From: Rhizobiales bacterium 62-17
GTDB taxonomy: Bacteria; Pseudomonadota; Alphaproteobacteria; Rhizobiales; Beijerinckiaceae
Length of the DNA stretch: 64,000 bases
Direction of reading: 5' to 3'
Assembly: GCA_001898965.1 (NCBI GenBank)
Contig: MKVW01000005.1
Location: 186,001 to 250,000, forward strand
In this document: positions 47,334 through 56,674 of the stretch, in pieces
How positions within the stretch are numbered: the first letter of the stretch is position 1
Layout of the letters: every line of letters starts with the position of its first letter
Position numbers and translations under genes: made by a program
Notes under the pieces: model-generated
Seen by the model: the letters and a program-made list of their open reading frames with translations, nothing else
Told to the model about the DNA's origin: nothing
Database searches by the model: none

Positions 47334-47720
47334 ATGACAACGGAGGCACTCCAGTTATTTGCGCTGGCTTCGCGGCGCAACGAATGGTTGACCGCCCGCC
47401 AGGCCACGATCTCGACGAATATCGCAAATGCCAATTCGCCCGGCTATCGGGCGGTCGACGTGCAGCCGTTCTCGGACATTCTCGAGAAAATGGACGTCGC
47501 CGTCGCCACCACCAAGCCTGGGCATATGTCGACCGGCTCGTTCGCGACGCAGGCATCGACGGCAAGAGCGTCATCGGGAGCGGACGTCACGGTCTCGGGC
47601 AATTCGGTCAATATCGAAGACGAGATGGTCAAGGCCGGCGCCGTGAACCGCGATTTCGCGCTGAACACCAACATTGTGAAGGCATTCCACAAAATGCTGC
47701 TCACCTCGATGAAGGCATAA
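47334..47720 (+). CDS. flgB: Flagellar basal-body rod protein FlgB
   Basis: 128 residues from ATG 47334. A proximal rod subunit, exported by the flagellar type III system without a cleaved signal. The rod-family N-terminus is [25 protein letters not shown], here with the ANxxSPGY consensus; the C-terminus [20 protein letters not shown] is the second helix. It starts a long run of flagellar genes in which flgC follows after 2 bp. Upstream sequence has no strong ribosome-binding site. Confidence 0.93.
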   Translation: MTTEALQLFALASRRNEWLTARQATISTNIANANSPGYRAVDVQPFSDILEKMDVAVATTKPGHMSTGSFATQASTARASSGADVTVSGNSVNIEDEMVKAGAVNRDFALNTNIVKAFHKMLLTSMKA

Positions 47721-47722
47721 TC

Positions 47723-48145
47723 ATGATCGATCCGTTGCAGGCGTCTTTCAAAATCGCATCGAGCGGTTTGCAGGCGCAATCGAACCGGCTGCGTGTCATT
47801 TCCGAGAACGTGGCGAATGCGGAATCGACCGGAAACACCCCGGGCGCCGATCCCTACGCCCGCAAGACCATCACCTTCGAAAGCGAACTGGATAGGGCTT
47901 CCGGCGCATCGCTGCTGCGGACCAAGAGCATCGGCGTCGACACTTCGCCGTTCCGGCTGGAGCGCAATCCAGGCCATCCAGCGGCCGATGCGGATGGCTA
48001 TGTGAAGCTTCCCAATGTCGATCCGCTGATCGAAATGGCCGACATGCGTGAAGCCAACCGCTCCTATCAGGCCAATCTGCAAACCTACAAACAGTCACGG
48101 GAGTTGTTCTCGATGACGATCGATCTTCTGAAGAGCGGGGCGTAA
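47723..48145 (+). CDS. flgC: Flagellar basal-body rod protein FlgC
   Basis: 140 residues. Proximal rod subunit. The N-terminal motif [19 protein letters not shown] and C-terminal [20 protein letters not shown] are typical of FlgC. It lies 2 bp after flgB and 2 bp before fliE, so translation is probably coupled across the three. Full length. Confidence 0.95.
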   Translation: MIDPLQASFKIASSGLQAQSNRLRVISENVANAESTGNTPGADPYARKTITFESELDRASGASLLRTKSIGVDTSPFRLERNPGHPAADADGYVKLPNVDPLIEMADMREANRSYQANLQTYKQSRELFSMTIDLLKSGA

Positions 48146-48147
48146 TC

Positions 48148-48480
48148 GTGGCTGTCGGTACTCCTTTTGTGAATTCGGTAACGGGCTTCGGCAGCGTCGC
48201 AACGCCGAACGCGTTGGGCGGCGCCAATGCCGCCAGCAAAGTGACGGAAGGGCAGGCAGGCGTTTCCGATTTCGGCCAATTGTTGACGCAGCTTTCCGGC
48301 GAGGCGGTGCAAACCCTGAAATCGGCGGAGCAAGTGTCGGTGGCCGCCATCGGCAATAAAATCTCGGCTCAGCAAGCGGTCGAATCCATTCTTGCCGCAG
48401 AGCGGACGCTGCAGACGACGGTCGCCGTGCGCGACAAGCTTGTGAGCGCCTACCAAGAAATTAGCCGCCTCTCGATCTAG
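48148..48480 (+). CDS. fliE: Flagellar hook-basal body complex protein FliE
   Basis: 110 residues from GTG 48148, 2 bp after flgC. FliE joins the MS ring to the rod. The conserved C-terminal helices are visible: [20 protein letters not shown] and [17 protein letters not shown]. The N-terminal 40 residues are low-complexity Gly/Ala/Asn. Confidence 0.92.
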   Translation: MAVGTPFVNSVTGFGSVATPNALGGANAASKVTEGQAGVSDFGQLLTQLSGEAVQTLKSAEQVSVAAIGNKISAQQAVESILAAERTLQTTVAVRDKLVSAYQEISRLSI

Positions 48481-48488
48481 GAGTTTTC

Positions 48489-49277
48489 ATGCGATCCCTC
48501 GCCATTGCCGCCACCGGCATGAATGCGCAGCAACTGAATGTCGACGTCATCGCCAACAATATGGCGAACATCAATACGACCGGCTTCAAGCGTGCCCGCG
48601 CCGAATTCACCGATCTGCTTTATCAGACCGAGCGCTTGCAGGGCGTTTCCAGCCGGGGCCGGGACAATATCGTTCCCGAAGGCGCTTCGGTCGGTTTGGG
48701 CGTTCGCACCGCCGCCATCCGTAATCTGCATGTGCAGGGAAGCCTGGCGGCGACCGGCAACAAGTTGGATCTTGCCTTGACCGGGCGCGGCTTTTTCCAG
48801 ATCACCGGCCCTGACGGCGAAATCCTCTACACGCGATCGGGTGCTTTCAACACCAATGCGACCGGTCAGCTCGTGACCCTGGACGGCTATACGGTCTCGC
48901 CGACGATGGTCATTCCGACCGATGCGGTCGACGTCACCGTTTCCGATTCCGGCATCGTCAACGTGACGCTCAGCGGCCAGACGGCGCCGCAGCAATTGGG
49001 CCAATTGACGCTGGCCAATTTCGCCAACGAATCCGGTTTGGCGCCGCTCGGCGGCAATCTCTACCGCCAGACGGTGGCGTCCGGCCAGCCGGTGACCGGC
49101 GTGCCTGGCGATCCGGGCTTCGCGACCATCAAGCAAGGCTATCTCGAAGGCTCCAACGTCGATCCGGTGCGCGAGATCACCGAACTGATCTCGGCGCAGC
49201 GCGCCTATGAAATGAACTCGAAGGTCATTCAGGCTTCGGACGAAATGGCCTCGACCGTCTCCAAGGGCATGAGGTAA
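48489..49277 (+). CDS. flgG: Flagellar distal rod protein FlgG
   Basis: 262 residues. Distal rod subunit. N-terminus [20 protein letters not shown] and [18 protein letters not shown] are typical; the central domain includes [20 protein letters not shown]; the C-terminus [19 protein letters not shown] is the closing helix. It follows fliE by 8 bp (AGGAG lies in the gap). Full length and close to consensus. Confidence 0.97.
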   Translation: MRSLAIAATGMNAQQLNVDVIANNMANINTTGFKRARAEFTDLLYQTERLQGVSSRGRDNIVPEGASVGLGVRTAAIRNLHVQGSLAATGNKLDLALTGRGFFQITGPDGEILYTRSGAFNTNATGQLVTLDGYTVSPTMVIPTDAVDVTVSDSGIVNVTLSGQTAPQQLGQLTLANFANESGLAPLGGNLYRQTVASGQPVTGVPGDPGFATIKQGYLEGSNVDPVREITELISAQRAYEMNSKVIQASDEMASTVSKGMR

Positions 49278-49281
49278 GCGG

Positions 49282-49764
49282 ATGTCTGTTGGACGCTCCC
49301 GCGCGACCCGTCGGATCGGAGCGGCGGCTTTGCTCGCCGCGTTTCTTGCCGCCGGCGTTCAAGTTTGCGCGGCGGACGATATCAGCGTTCCGGTTCCGAC
49401 GATCGTGATCTATCCGCGCGACGTCATCAAAGAGAACATGCTCGAGGACCGCTCCATTTCCCATCGGCCGCAATCGGGCGCGATCGCGGAAACGCGGGCT
49501 CAGCTTGTCGGCAAGGTGGCGCGGCAAACCTTGCTGCCGGGGAATTTGATTCCGACCGCCGCGGTTGAAGAGCCGCGGTTGGTGACCATCGGGCATCAGG
49601 TGCGGCTGGTCTATAATTCCGGCGGCATCGTCATCGTCGCCTATGGCCTTTCGCTGCAGTCGGGTACGGCTGGCGAACTGGTCAGGGCGCGCAATATCGA
49701 CAGCGGCGTCAATGTCTCCGGGGTCGTGCAATCGGACGGATCGCTGCTGGTCGGGGGGCTTTGA
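49282..49764 (+). CDS. flgA: Flagellar P-ring chaperone FlgA
   Basis: 160 residues with a Sec signal (about 1-30, ending QVCAAD). FlgA helps FlgI assemble the P ring in the periplasm. The SAF domain is seen in IVIYPRDVIKENMLEDRSI and KVARQTLLPGNLIPTAAVE, and the C-terminal part VRLVYNSGGIVIVAYG and SGVNVSGVVQSDGSLLV. The stop TGA overlaps the start of flgI by one base. Order flgA-flgI fits their joint role. Confidence 0.93.
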   Translation: MSVGRSRATRRIGAAALLAAFLAAGVQVCAADDISVPVPTIVIYPRDVIKENMLEDRSISHRPQSGAIAETRAQLVGKVARQTLLPGNLIPTAAVEEPRLVTIGHQVRLVYNSGGIVIVAYGLSLQSGTAGELVRARNIDSGVNVSGVVQSDGSLLVGGL

Positions 49765-50861
49765 TGCGGCTGTTCCTCATGGTGCTGGGGTTCTGCCTGT
49801 TCGCCATGCCGAGCCAAGCGTTGGTTCGCATCAAGGATGTGACTGCGCCGCAGGGCTTACGTGACAATCAGCTCGTCGGTTACGGTTTGGTCGTCGGCCT
49901 GCAAAGCAGCGGCGATACGCTGCGCAATTCGGTGTTCACCGAGCAGTCGCTGCAATCCATGCTCGACAGGATGGGCATCAACATTCGTGGCTCGGTGCTG
50001 CGCACCCGCAACGTCGCCGCCGTGATCGTGACGGCCGATCTGCCGCCGGCCATCGGGCGGGGCGGGCGTGTCGATGTCACGGTGTCCTCGCTAGGCGATG
50101 CGACGTCGCTGATGGGCGGAACGCTGATCATGACGCCGTTGAACGGTCCGGACGGCCAGACTTATGCGGTTGCCCAAGGTGCGCTGATCGTCACCGGTAT
50201 GGCTGCTGTCGGCCAGGCCGAAACCGTCACGCAGGGCGTGCCGACAGCGGGGCGCATTCCCAATGGCGCCACCATCGAGCGCGAAGTGCCGGGCCAGCTC
50301 GGAGATTTTTCGCAGTTGAACCTGACATTGAAGAATCCCGATTACGCCACATCGGTGCGGGTCGCCGATGCCATCAACGCTTATTCCTTGCAGCGCTATG
50401 GCAAACGCACGGCGCGCGAGAAAGATTTCCGCACGGTCACGCTGGTCCGTCCGCCACGCACCAGCACCACCCGCTATCTCGCCGAAATCGGCGATCTGGT
50501 GATCGAGCCCGATACGGTTGCCCGCATCGTGGTGGATGCCCGTTCCGGCACCATCGTGATCGGCCAGGATGTGCAGATTTCGACGGTCGCGGTCACGCAC
50601 GGCAATCTGTCGGTGCGCATCACGGAGACGCCGGTCGCCTCGCAGCCGGCCCCGCTGTCTCGCGGGCAGACTGTGGTGACGCCGCAGACCAACATCGATG
50701 TCAATGAATCAGGCGGCCAGATCGCTCTGGTTGGCGGTGCCACTCTGAAGACGCTGGTGCGCGGACTCAATCAGATCGGCGTCAAACCCACCGGCGTCAT
50801 CGCCATCCTGCAAGCGATCAAATCTTCGGGCGCGTTGCAGGCTGAACTCGTCGTTCAGTGA
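49764..50861 (+). CDS. flgI: Flagellar P-ring protein FlgI
   Basis: 365 residues from ATG 49764, overlapping the flgA stop (TGATG). Signal peptide of about 20 (FCLFAMPSQA). It forms the P ring in the peptidoglycan layer. Marks: VRIKDVTAPQGLRDNQLVGY, GYGLVVGLQSSGDTLRNSVF, LRTRNVAAVIVTADLPP, and the C-terminal LGGATLKTLVRGLN-type helix VGGATLKTLVRGLNQIGVKP. Full length. Confidence 0.97.
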   Translation: MRLFLMVLGFCLFAMPSQALVRIKDVTAPQGLRDNQLVGYGLVVGLQSSGDTLRNSVFTEQSLQSMLDRMGINIRGSVLRTRNVAAVIVTADLPPAIGRGGRVDVTVSSLGDATSLMGGTLIMTPLNGPDGQTYAVAQGALIVTGMAAVGQAETVTQGVPTAGRIPNGATIEREVPGQLGDFSQLNLTLKNPDYATSVRVADAINAYSLQRYGKRTAREKDFRTVTLVRPPRTSTTRYLAEIGDLVIEPDTVARIVVDARSGTIVIGQDVQISTVAVTHGNLSVRITETPVASQPAPLSRGQTVVTPQTNIDVNESGGQIALVGGATLKTLVRGLNQIGVKPTGVIAILQAIKSSGALQAELVVQ

Positions 50862-50973
50862 CGTCACGGGGTCTTGGTTCGGAACTTCCATCCCGAGAGT
50901 TTGAGCAGCGATGTTCGTTCGACCGTCTTGCATTCGACAGTCTTGCACAAGCTTGAAACGCGATACCTTCGAT

Positions 50974-51792
50974 ATGACGCTGCCGCATTCCAGTCCAACG
51001 CCTTCTCGTTCACGATGGATCGCCGTGTTCTCCGGGGCGTGCCTGCTCGCCGGCGGACTCTATGGACCCGCCCCGGCTTTAGCGCAGGACCAGGCGCGTG
51101 TATCGGCTGGCCGGCCTATGGATCTGCTGCGTGGGGGAAAGCCGGCGATCAGCGCCGCGCAGGCGCGCGCAAGGGCCGTTCAGAGAGCGGAAGCTGCCGC
51201 CAATCGCCGAGTGACGCGCCAGCCGAAAGCTGTCGCGAACGGCGTTCAGCCCGTGCCGGTGCCGCAGGAGCAGTCGGCGACCCTCGTTGAGCCAGTTGCG
51301 AAAGCAACGGTGCCGGCACCCGCGCCGGGCCCGGTCGCCGCAGCGCCAGAGCCGCGTGCCGCGGCGATAGAACCGGTTGCCGTCAAGCCGGCGCGGCCGT
51401 CGTTGGCGCAAGATTATTGCGCCAACGTTTCCAATGCGGCGTCCGAATTCAGATTTGCCTGGCAGATGCAGCAGCTCACCGAGCTCGAGGCGCAGATCAA
51501 TAAGCGCATCGCCGAGTTGAACGCCCGCCGCGCGGAACTGGCGCAATGGCAGGAAAAGCACGACGAGTATCGCCGCCGGGCCGAGGAAGGCGTCGTGGCG
51601 ATCTATTCGCGGATGCGGCCGGACGCGGCTTCGTCCCAGCTCGCCGTCATGGAGGAAGCTGGCGCAGCCGCCATCCTGTCCAAGCTCAGCCCGAAGACGG
51701 CGAGCCTGCTGTTGAATGAAATGAATGCCACGAAGGCTGCCAAGCTCGCGGATTTGATGACGACAGGATCGATCGATGCCAGCAGGAAGTGA
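50974..51792 (+). CDS. motE: MotE-like flagellar motor chaperone
   Basis: 272 residues from ATG 50974; the frame opens at 50911. Signal peptide of about 37 (ending APALAQ), then a Pro/Ala-rich spacer, then a coiled coil (QMQQLTELEAQINKRIAELN, ELAQWQEKHDEYRRRAEE) and a C-terminal MgtE-N-like domain (MRPDAASSQLAVMEEAGAAA, KLSPKTASLLLNEMNATKAA). This order fits MotE, the rhizobial periplasmic protein that guides MotC. Its last 17 bp overlap flgH. Confidence 0.85.
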   Translation: MTLPHSSPTPSRSRWIAVFSGACLLAGGLYGPAPALAQDQARVSAGRPMDLLRGGKPAISAAQARARAVQRAEAAANRRVTRQPKAVANGVQPVPVPQEQSATLVEPVAKATVPAPAPGPVAAAPEPRAAAIEPVAVKPARPSLAQDYCANVSNAASEFRFAWQMQQLTELEAQINKRIAELNARRAELAQWQEKHDEYRRRAEEGVVAIYSRMRPDAASSQLAVMEEAGAAAILSKLSPKTASLLLNEMNATKAAKLADLMTTGSIDASRK

Positions 51793-52513
51793 GTGCGCGC
51801 TTGTGAAAGGCTCGTTTCTGGCGCTTGCGCTGGCGATGCTGGGCGGTTGCGCGACTGATGTTCACGATTTTGGTCGCGAGCCGCGGATGACGGCGGTCGG
51901 CACCGGGCTTGAACAGGATATCGCGACGTCTTCCATTTACACGGTGCCATATCCGCAGCCCTCGCTCGCTTATGGCAGCCGGTCGTTGTGGGGCAGCGGA
52001 CGGGGCGATCTGTTCCGCGATCAGCGCGCCATGCGCGCCGGCGACGTTCTGACCGTCAATATCTCCATCAACGACAAGGCGACGCTCGGCAATACAACCG
52101 ATCGCTCCAAGGAAGCCAAGATTTCCAACAATATGGCGGCGCTGTTCAGCCTGTTCGGTTGGACGAAGGCCGGGACGTTGGATGTCGAAGTCGACTCGAA
52201 GTCGTCGACGAAGGGGCAGGGCAATATCGACCGCTCCGAAAAGATCCAGCTTTCGGTCGCCGCGATCGTCACCCAGGTTCTGCCCAATGGCAATCTGCTG
52301 ATTTCCGGATCGCAGGAAATCCGCGTCAATTATGAACTGCGCCTGCTCAACCTGGCGGGCATCGTGCGGCCGACCGACATCGCCCGCGACAATACGATCT
52401 CCTACGACAAGATCGCCGAAGCGCGCGTGTCCTATGGCGGGCGCGGGCGTGTGATGGAAGTGCAGCAGCCCAATTGGGGGCAGCAGATCTACGATCTGGC
52501 GCGCCCGTTTTAA
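51776..52513 (+). CDS. flgH: Flagellar L-ring lipoprotein FlgH
   Basis: 245 residues from ATG 51776, overlapping motE by 17 bp; GTG 51803 is an alternative. The lipobox LAMLGGC puts the lipidated Cys at about residue 25, as expected for the outer-membrane L ring. Marks: SLWGSGRGDLFRDQRAMRAG, VLTVNISINDKATLGN, LPNGNLLISGSQEIRVNYE and GIVRPTDIARDNTISYDKIA. Confidence 0.96.
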   Translation: MPAGSECALVKGSFLALALAMLGGCATDVHDFGREPRMTAVGTGLEQDIATSSIYTVPYPQPSLAYGSRSLWGSGRGDLFRDQRAMRAGDVLTVNISINDKATLGNTTDRSKEAKISNNMAALFSLFGWTKAGTLDVEVDSKSSTKGQGNIDRSEKIQLSVAAIVTQVLPNGNLLISGSQEIRVNYELRLLNLAGIVRPTDIARDNTISYDKIAEARVSYGGRGRVMEVQQPNWGQQIYDLARPF

Positions 52514-52527
52514 GTGATGACCGGCTC

Positions 52528-53034
52528 ATGGCCAAGAATGTCGCGAAAGTAACGGTCAAGGAAGCGGAGCCCAAACGCGGCCCCTCCGCTATCATGTTCA
52601 TTCTCGGATTGCTTGTCGTCACCTTGGCGGCCTTGGGCGGCGGATGGCTCATCAGCTCGCAGATCCAGGCGATGGCCAGCCATGAAGTGGCGAAATCGCC
52701 GAAGGCGGAAGACGCCAAACCGAAACCTGTCAATCGGGCGCTTTCGAACCTGGTGGAACTGGCGCCGATGGTGACCAATTTGGGCGCGCCGGAGGATGCC
52801 TGGATCCGCCTCGAGGCCGCCGTGGTGATGGACAATCCGAGCCAGCCGGAGACGGACGTGCTGGCGCGCGAAATCACCGGCGATTTCCTGGCCTATCTGC
52901 GCACCATTTCCGTTGCCCAGATCCAAGGCGCCATCGGATTGCAGCATTTGCGACAGGATCTGGCGGAGCGCGCGGTCATTCGATCCAAGGGGCGCGTCCG
53001 CGAACTCATCATTCACACCATGGTCATCCAATGA
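52528..53034 (+). CDS. fliL: Flagellar basal body-associated protein FliL
   Basis: 168 residues from ATG 52528. A single N-terminal membrane segment (about 19-42, IMFILGLLVVTLAALGGGWL) is followed by a periplasmic domain with the FliL end DLAERAVIRSKGRVRELIIH. FliL surrounds the stator and steadies it. It overlaps fliP by 4 bp (ATGA), so the two are likely translated together. Confidence 0.93.
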   Translation: MAKNVAKVTVKEAEPKRGPSAIMFILGLLVVTLAALGGGWLISSQIQAMASHEVAKSPKAEDAKPKPVNRALSNLVELAPMVTNLGAPEDAWIRLEAAVVMDNPSQPETDVLAREITGDFLAYLRTISVAQIQGAIGLQHLRQDLAERAVIRSKGRVRELIIHTMVIQ

Positions 53035-53774
53035 AGCGTCTTGTCGCGCCGCTCCTCCTGTTGACGGTTGTCCTGCTGTATGCGGGAGATGCGCAGGCGC
53101 AAACGCTCGATCTCGATAAGCTGCTGCCGGGTGCCGGTAGTTCGGTCAGCGGGCGGATGATCCAGATCTTCGCGGTGCTGACGGTTCTGTCGGTGGCGCC
53201 GGGCCTGCTCATCATGGTGACCAGCTTCACGCGCTTCGTCGTCGCGCTGTCGTTTCTGCGATCGGGGATTGGCCTGCAAAGCACGCCGTCCAATATCATC
53301 CTCATCAGCCTTGCCCTCTTCATGACCTTCTATGTCATGACGCCGACATTCGACCGCGCCTGGGAGAATGGCGTGCGTCCGCTGATGGAAAACAGCATCA
53401 CGGAACAGGAGGCGATGGTTCGCATCTCGACGCCGTTCCGCGAATTCATGCTGGCGCAGGTGCGCGAAAAGGATCTCAAGTTGTTTTCCGAACTTGCGCG
53501 CGAAAAGTTCAAGGTCAATAGCGAGGACGTGGTCGATTTCCGCATTCTGATTCCGGCCTTCATGATCTCGGAATTGCGCCGCGGATTCGAGATCGGCTTT
53601 CTCATCGCCATTCCATTTTTGGTCATCGATATGATCGTGGCCACGCTCACCATGTCGATGGGCATGATGATGATGCCGCCCTCGGTGATCGCCTTGCCGG
53701 TGAAAGTCCTGTTCTTCGTCCTGATCGACGGCTGGAACATGCTTGTGGGCAGCCTGGTCCGATCGGTCGTATAA
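53031..53774 (+). CDS. fliP: Flagellar type III export gate protein FliP
   Basis: 247 residues with a cleavable signal (about 1-23, AGDAQAQ) and four further membrane helices. FliP makes most of the export gate pore. Marks: LSVAPGLLIMVTSFTRFVVA, LRSGIGLQSTPSNIILISLA, and the Met-rich loop TLTMSMGMMMMPPSVIALP, with FVLIDGWNMLVGSLV at the end. FliQ and FliR do not follow; the next gene is a flagellin. FliO is about 50 kb away. Confidence 0.97.
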   Translation: MKRLVAPLLLLTVVLLYAGDAQAQTLDLDKLLPGAGSSVSGRMIQIFAVLTVLSVAPGLLIMVTSFTRFVVALSFLRSGIGLQSTPSNIILISLALFMTFYVMTPTFDRAWENGVRPLMENSITEQEAMVRISTPFREFMLAQVREKDLKLFSELAREKFKVNSEDVVDFRILIPAFMISELRRGFEIGFLIAIPFLVIDMIVATLTMSMGMMMMPPSVIALPVKVLFFVLIDGWNMLVGSLVRSVV

Positions 53775-53966
53775 AAAATTTCCCAGAACGCGGCCGCCGC
53801 GCCGGATCCGCGTTGAGGACTTATTAAGACTCTGATACGTACTGTGCGCAGATAGCAGGTTGTGGCCCCTGGATGAATCCGGGCCCAAAGGCATGATGTC
53901 GCCCTGCTATACCGGTGCAAGTCCGGAATGTCCCCCATGTTAGTTCAGTTCAAAGGGACATCAGTT
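53775..53966 (+). promoter_or_regulatory. Flagellin upstream region and structured leader
   Basis: 192 bp between fliP and the second flagellin. It contains two small hairpins: CCTGGA-TGAA-TCCGGG near 53869-53884 and CCGG-TGCAAGT-CCGG near 53912-53926. A good ribosome-binding site AAAGGGA follows. I could not fix a promoter. Flagellin leaders in alphaproteobacteria can be targets of FlbT, which controls mRNA decay; that is a possibility here, by analogy only. Confidence 0.35.
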
Positions 53967-54896
53967 ATGGCTAGCCTTCTCACCAACAATTCCGCGATGA
54001 TCGCCTTGCAGACGTTGACGCAGACGTCCAAGGACTTGGCCACGACCCAATCGCACATTTCGACCGGTCTGCGCGTCACCAGCGCCGCTGATAACGCCGC
54101 CTACTGGACGATCGCCACCAAGATGAAGTCCGACAACGACGCGAATTCGTCGGTTACGGACGCCTTGAACCTCGGCGCCGCGACTGTCGACGTCGGCATG
54201 GCGGCTCTGAATTCCTCGAAGGACCTGGTTTCGCAGATCAAGGCGAAGCTCGTCACCGCTTCTCAGGCTGGCGTTGATCGCACCGCCGTGCAGGCCGATA
54301 TCGCGCAGCTCCAGAAGCAGCTCAAGAGCGTTGCCGACTCCGCCGCCGTTTCCGGCCAGAACTGGGTTTCTGTCGATTCCAGCGCGACCGACTACAACGC
54401 GACCAAGAAGACCGTCGCTTCCTTCACGAAGGATGCGGCTGGCGCCGTGTCGATCGGCACGATCGATCTCGACGCTTCGAAGACCGCGCTTTATGACGCC
54501 GCCGCCACCGGCGCGACCGGCGGCATTCTCGATAAAGAGCGGACCATCGGCACCGACACGACCTCGATCGCCACGATGGACATCTCGGCTCTGACCGATT
54601 CGGCTGCCGACCAGGCGACAATGGCCAACTACATCAAGATGGCCGACACCGCGTTCGGTGACATCACGGCCGCCGCTTCGACCATGGGTTCGGTCAAGAC
54701 CCGTATGTCGATCCAGCAGACCTTCGTGTCGCAGCTGTCGGACGCCATCACCAGCGGCATCGGCTCGCTCGTGGACGCCGACATGAACAAGGAATCGACC
54801 CGTCTGCAGGCCCTCCAGGTCCAGCAGCAGCTCGGCGTTCAGTCGATGTCGATCGCGAATCAGAACACCCAGATGATCCTGAGCCTCTTCCGCTAA
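53967..54896 (+). CDS. Flagellin (second copy)
   Basis: 309 residues from ATG 53967 with AAAGGGA eleven bases upstream. D0/D1 regions: SLLTNNSAMIALQTLTQTSK, THE same STGLRVTSAADNAAYWTIAT as copy 1, and QQLGVQSMSIANQNTQMILS at the end. The middle is short, so the filament surface should be thin. Codon use is strongly biased to C-ending and AAG codons, as expected for a highly expressed gene. It has its own leader and terminator and so is a separate unit inside the flagellar block. Confidence 0.95.
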   Translation: MASLLTNNSAMIALQTLTQTSKDLATTQSHISTGLRVTSAADNAAYWTIATKMKSDNDANSSVTDALNLGAATVDVGMAALNSSKDLVSQIKAKLVTASQAGVDRTAVQADIAQLQKQLKSVADSAAVSGQNWVSVDSSATDYNATKKTVASFTKDAAGAVSIGTIDLDASKTALYDAAATGATGGILDKERTIGTDTTSIATMDISALTDSAADQATMANYIKMADTAFGDITAAASTMGSVKTRMSIQQTFVSQLSDAITSGIGSLVDADMNKESTRLQALQVQQQLGVQSMSIANQNTQMILSLFR

Positions 54897-54920
54897 GATC
54901 GCTGATTAAACCAATCGTAG

Positions 54921-54950
54921 GCCGCGCTGGAAACAGCGCGGCTTTTTCTG
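54921..54950 (+). terminator. Intrinsic terminator of flagellin copy 2
   Basis: Perfect nine-bp stem GCCGCGCTG / CAGCGCGGC with a GAAA tetraloop, then TTTTTCTGTTT. It lies 24 bp after the flagellin stop. Confidence 0.9.
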
Positions 54951-55021
54951 TTTCAATCCTCGCACAAGCTTCAGCGTGAACTGTTCAACAGGATCGTTTT
55001 ACCAGCAGGTGGAATCGGCTT

Positions 55022-56674
55022 GTGAATGGGGTCACGGAACAGGTTGAACGGCTGTGGAACAGCCTTTTGGGGCTCGGCCGCCGCCGGTTGATCGCGCTGG
55101 CCATGGTCGGCGCGACGGTTTTCATCGCCACAGGTCTGGTCGGCTACCAAATGAGCCGCCCTTCGTTCGAGGTGCTCTATGCCGGTCTCGACCGGCAGGA
55201 CGTCACCCGAATCAGCTCCGCGCTCACGGAAGCGGGGATCAACTTCGACATCGGCTCCGATGGGACGACCGTCTACGCGCGGTACGGCCAGACGGCCCGG
55301 GCGCGCATGCTGCTGGCCGAAAAGGGCCTGCCGAGCGGAGCCAACGCCGGTTATGAGCTGTTCGACAAGGTCGGTTCCTTCGGCCTGACGTCGTTCATGC
55401 AGGAAGTCACCCGCGTGCGCGCGGCCGAGGGTGAACTCGCCCGAACGATCCAGTTCATGCGCGGGGTCAAGGCGGCCCGGGTGCATATCGTCATGGGCGA
55501 CGAAGGTACGTTCCGGCGCGGCCGGCAGACGCCGTCCGCTTCCGTGGCAATCCGCACCGACGCGACCAATGACGCGGCCATCGCCGCCGCGATCCGTCAT
55601 CTGGTGGCGGCCGCCGTTCCGGGCATGCTGACCGAGCATGTCACGGTCATCGACAGCGACGGCACGGTGTTGACGTCGTCGGAGAGTGAAACCGATGCGG
55701 CGCCAGGCCGCCTGCGCGGCCTGGAACGGTCGGTCTCGAAGGAAATTCAGGACAACATCCGCAAGACGTTGTCGCCTTATCTGAGCCCGAAGAACTTCCA
55801 GATCAGCGTCTCGACACGGTTGAACACCGATCGGCGCCAGACCAACGAAACGGTCTATAACCCGGAATCGCGGGTGGAGCGCTCGGTCCGCGTCATCAAG
55901 GAAAATCAGCAGTCGCAGAATTCCACCAGCCAGCAGCAGGCGACCAGCGTTGATCGCAACCTGCCGCAACAGCAGCAGGATCGCGGCCGGAACGGCGACA
56001 ACAAGCAGTCGAATGAAGAAAATCAGAAGCGCGAGGAGCTCACCAATTATGAGATTTCCTCGAAGACGACCACCACGGTCAGCGGCGGCTATACGGTCGA
56101 TGCTCTGTCGGTCGCCGTCGTCATCAACCGCGCCAGTCTGGCGGGCGATGGCAAGCTGACGGCGGAGCAAATTGCCGCCCGGGCGGCGGAGATCGAACAG
56201 ATCGTTGCCACGGCTTCCGGTGCGCGGCGGGATCGCGGCGACACGGTGAAGGTGAGCGTCGTCGATTTCGTTGCCACCGATCGGGATCTCGATCCTGGAA
56301 CTGGCGGCCAGGGTGTGATGGATCTCCTGGGCCGATATGCCGGTACGCTCATCAATTCGCTCGTCACGCTGCTGGCGATTGGCCTGGTTCTGTTCTTTGG
56401 CGTGCGCCCGGCGACCCGTGCCTTGCTGGCGGTCGCCGAGCCGGCGGAAGAGCCGCAGACGCCGCTTCTGACCAACGAAGCGGGCCAGATGCGGATCGAG
56501 GATCGAACGATGGCCTCACCGATGCCGACGTTGGATCTGGCGCCGCCTCTGCCCGATCCGATGGCCCAGCCGATCCATGCGGCCCGCGCGCGGCTGGAAC
56601 AAATCATCGCGCTCGATGAAACCCAGTCCGTGGCGGTTCTCAAACAATGGATGAACCATAGGGTGGCGGCGTGA
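55022..56674 (+). CDS. fliF: Flagellar MS-ring protein FliF
   Basis: 550 residues from GTG 55022 (AGGTGG upstream). It forms the MS ring in the inner membrane. N-terminal membrane helix about 22-42; ring-building motifs SFEVLYAGLDRQDVTRI, LLAEKGLPSGANAGYELFD and VKAARVHIVMGDEGTFRR; a Gln/Asn-rich middle (QQSQNSTSQQQATSVDRN); a second membrane helix (TLINSLVTLLAIGLVLFFGV); and a C-terminal tail that should bind FliG (RARLEQIIALDETQSVAVLK). It begins the run fliF-fliH-motB-motC-fliK. Its stop overlaps the fliH start. Confidence 0.96.
   Translation: MNGVTEQVERLWNSLLGLGRRRLIALAMVGATVFIATGLVGYQMSRPSFEVLYAGLDRQDVTRISSALTEAGINFDIGSDGTTVYARYGQTARARMLLAEKGLPSGANAGYELFDKVGSFGLTSFMQEVTRVRAAEGELARTIQFMRGVKAARVHIVMGDEGTFRRGRQTPSASVAIRTDATNDAAIAAAIRHLVAAAVPGMLTEHVTVIDSDGTVLTSSESETDAAPGRLRGLERSVSKEIQDNIRKTLSPYLSPKNFQISVSTRLNTDRRQTNETVYNPESRVERSVRVIKENQQSQNSTSQQQATSVDRNLPQQQQDRGRNGDNKQSNEENQKREELTNYEISSKTTTTVSGGYTVDALSVAVVINRASLAGDGKLTAEQIAARAAEIEQIVATASGARRDRGDTVKVSVVDFVATDRDLDPGTGGQGVMDLLGRYAGTLINSLVTLLAIGLVLFFGVRPATRALLAVAEPAEEPQTPLLTNEAGQMRIEDRTMASPMPTLDLAPPLPDPMAQPIHAARARLEQIIALDETQSVAVLKQWMNHRVAA

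Noticed and set aside
53905-53940. Cobalamin-riboswitch-like phrase GGTGCAAGTCCGG before the flagellin
   Set aside because: The B12-box and the rest of the riboswitch core are missing; it is a simple short hairpin.
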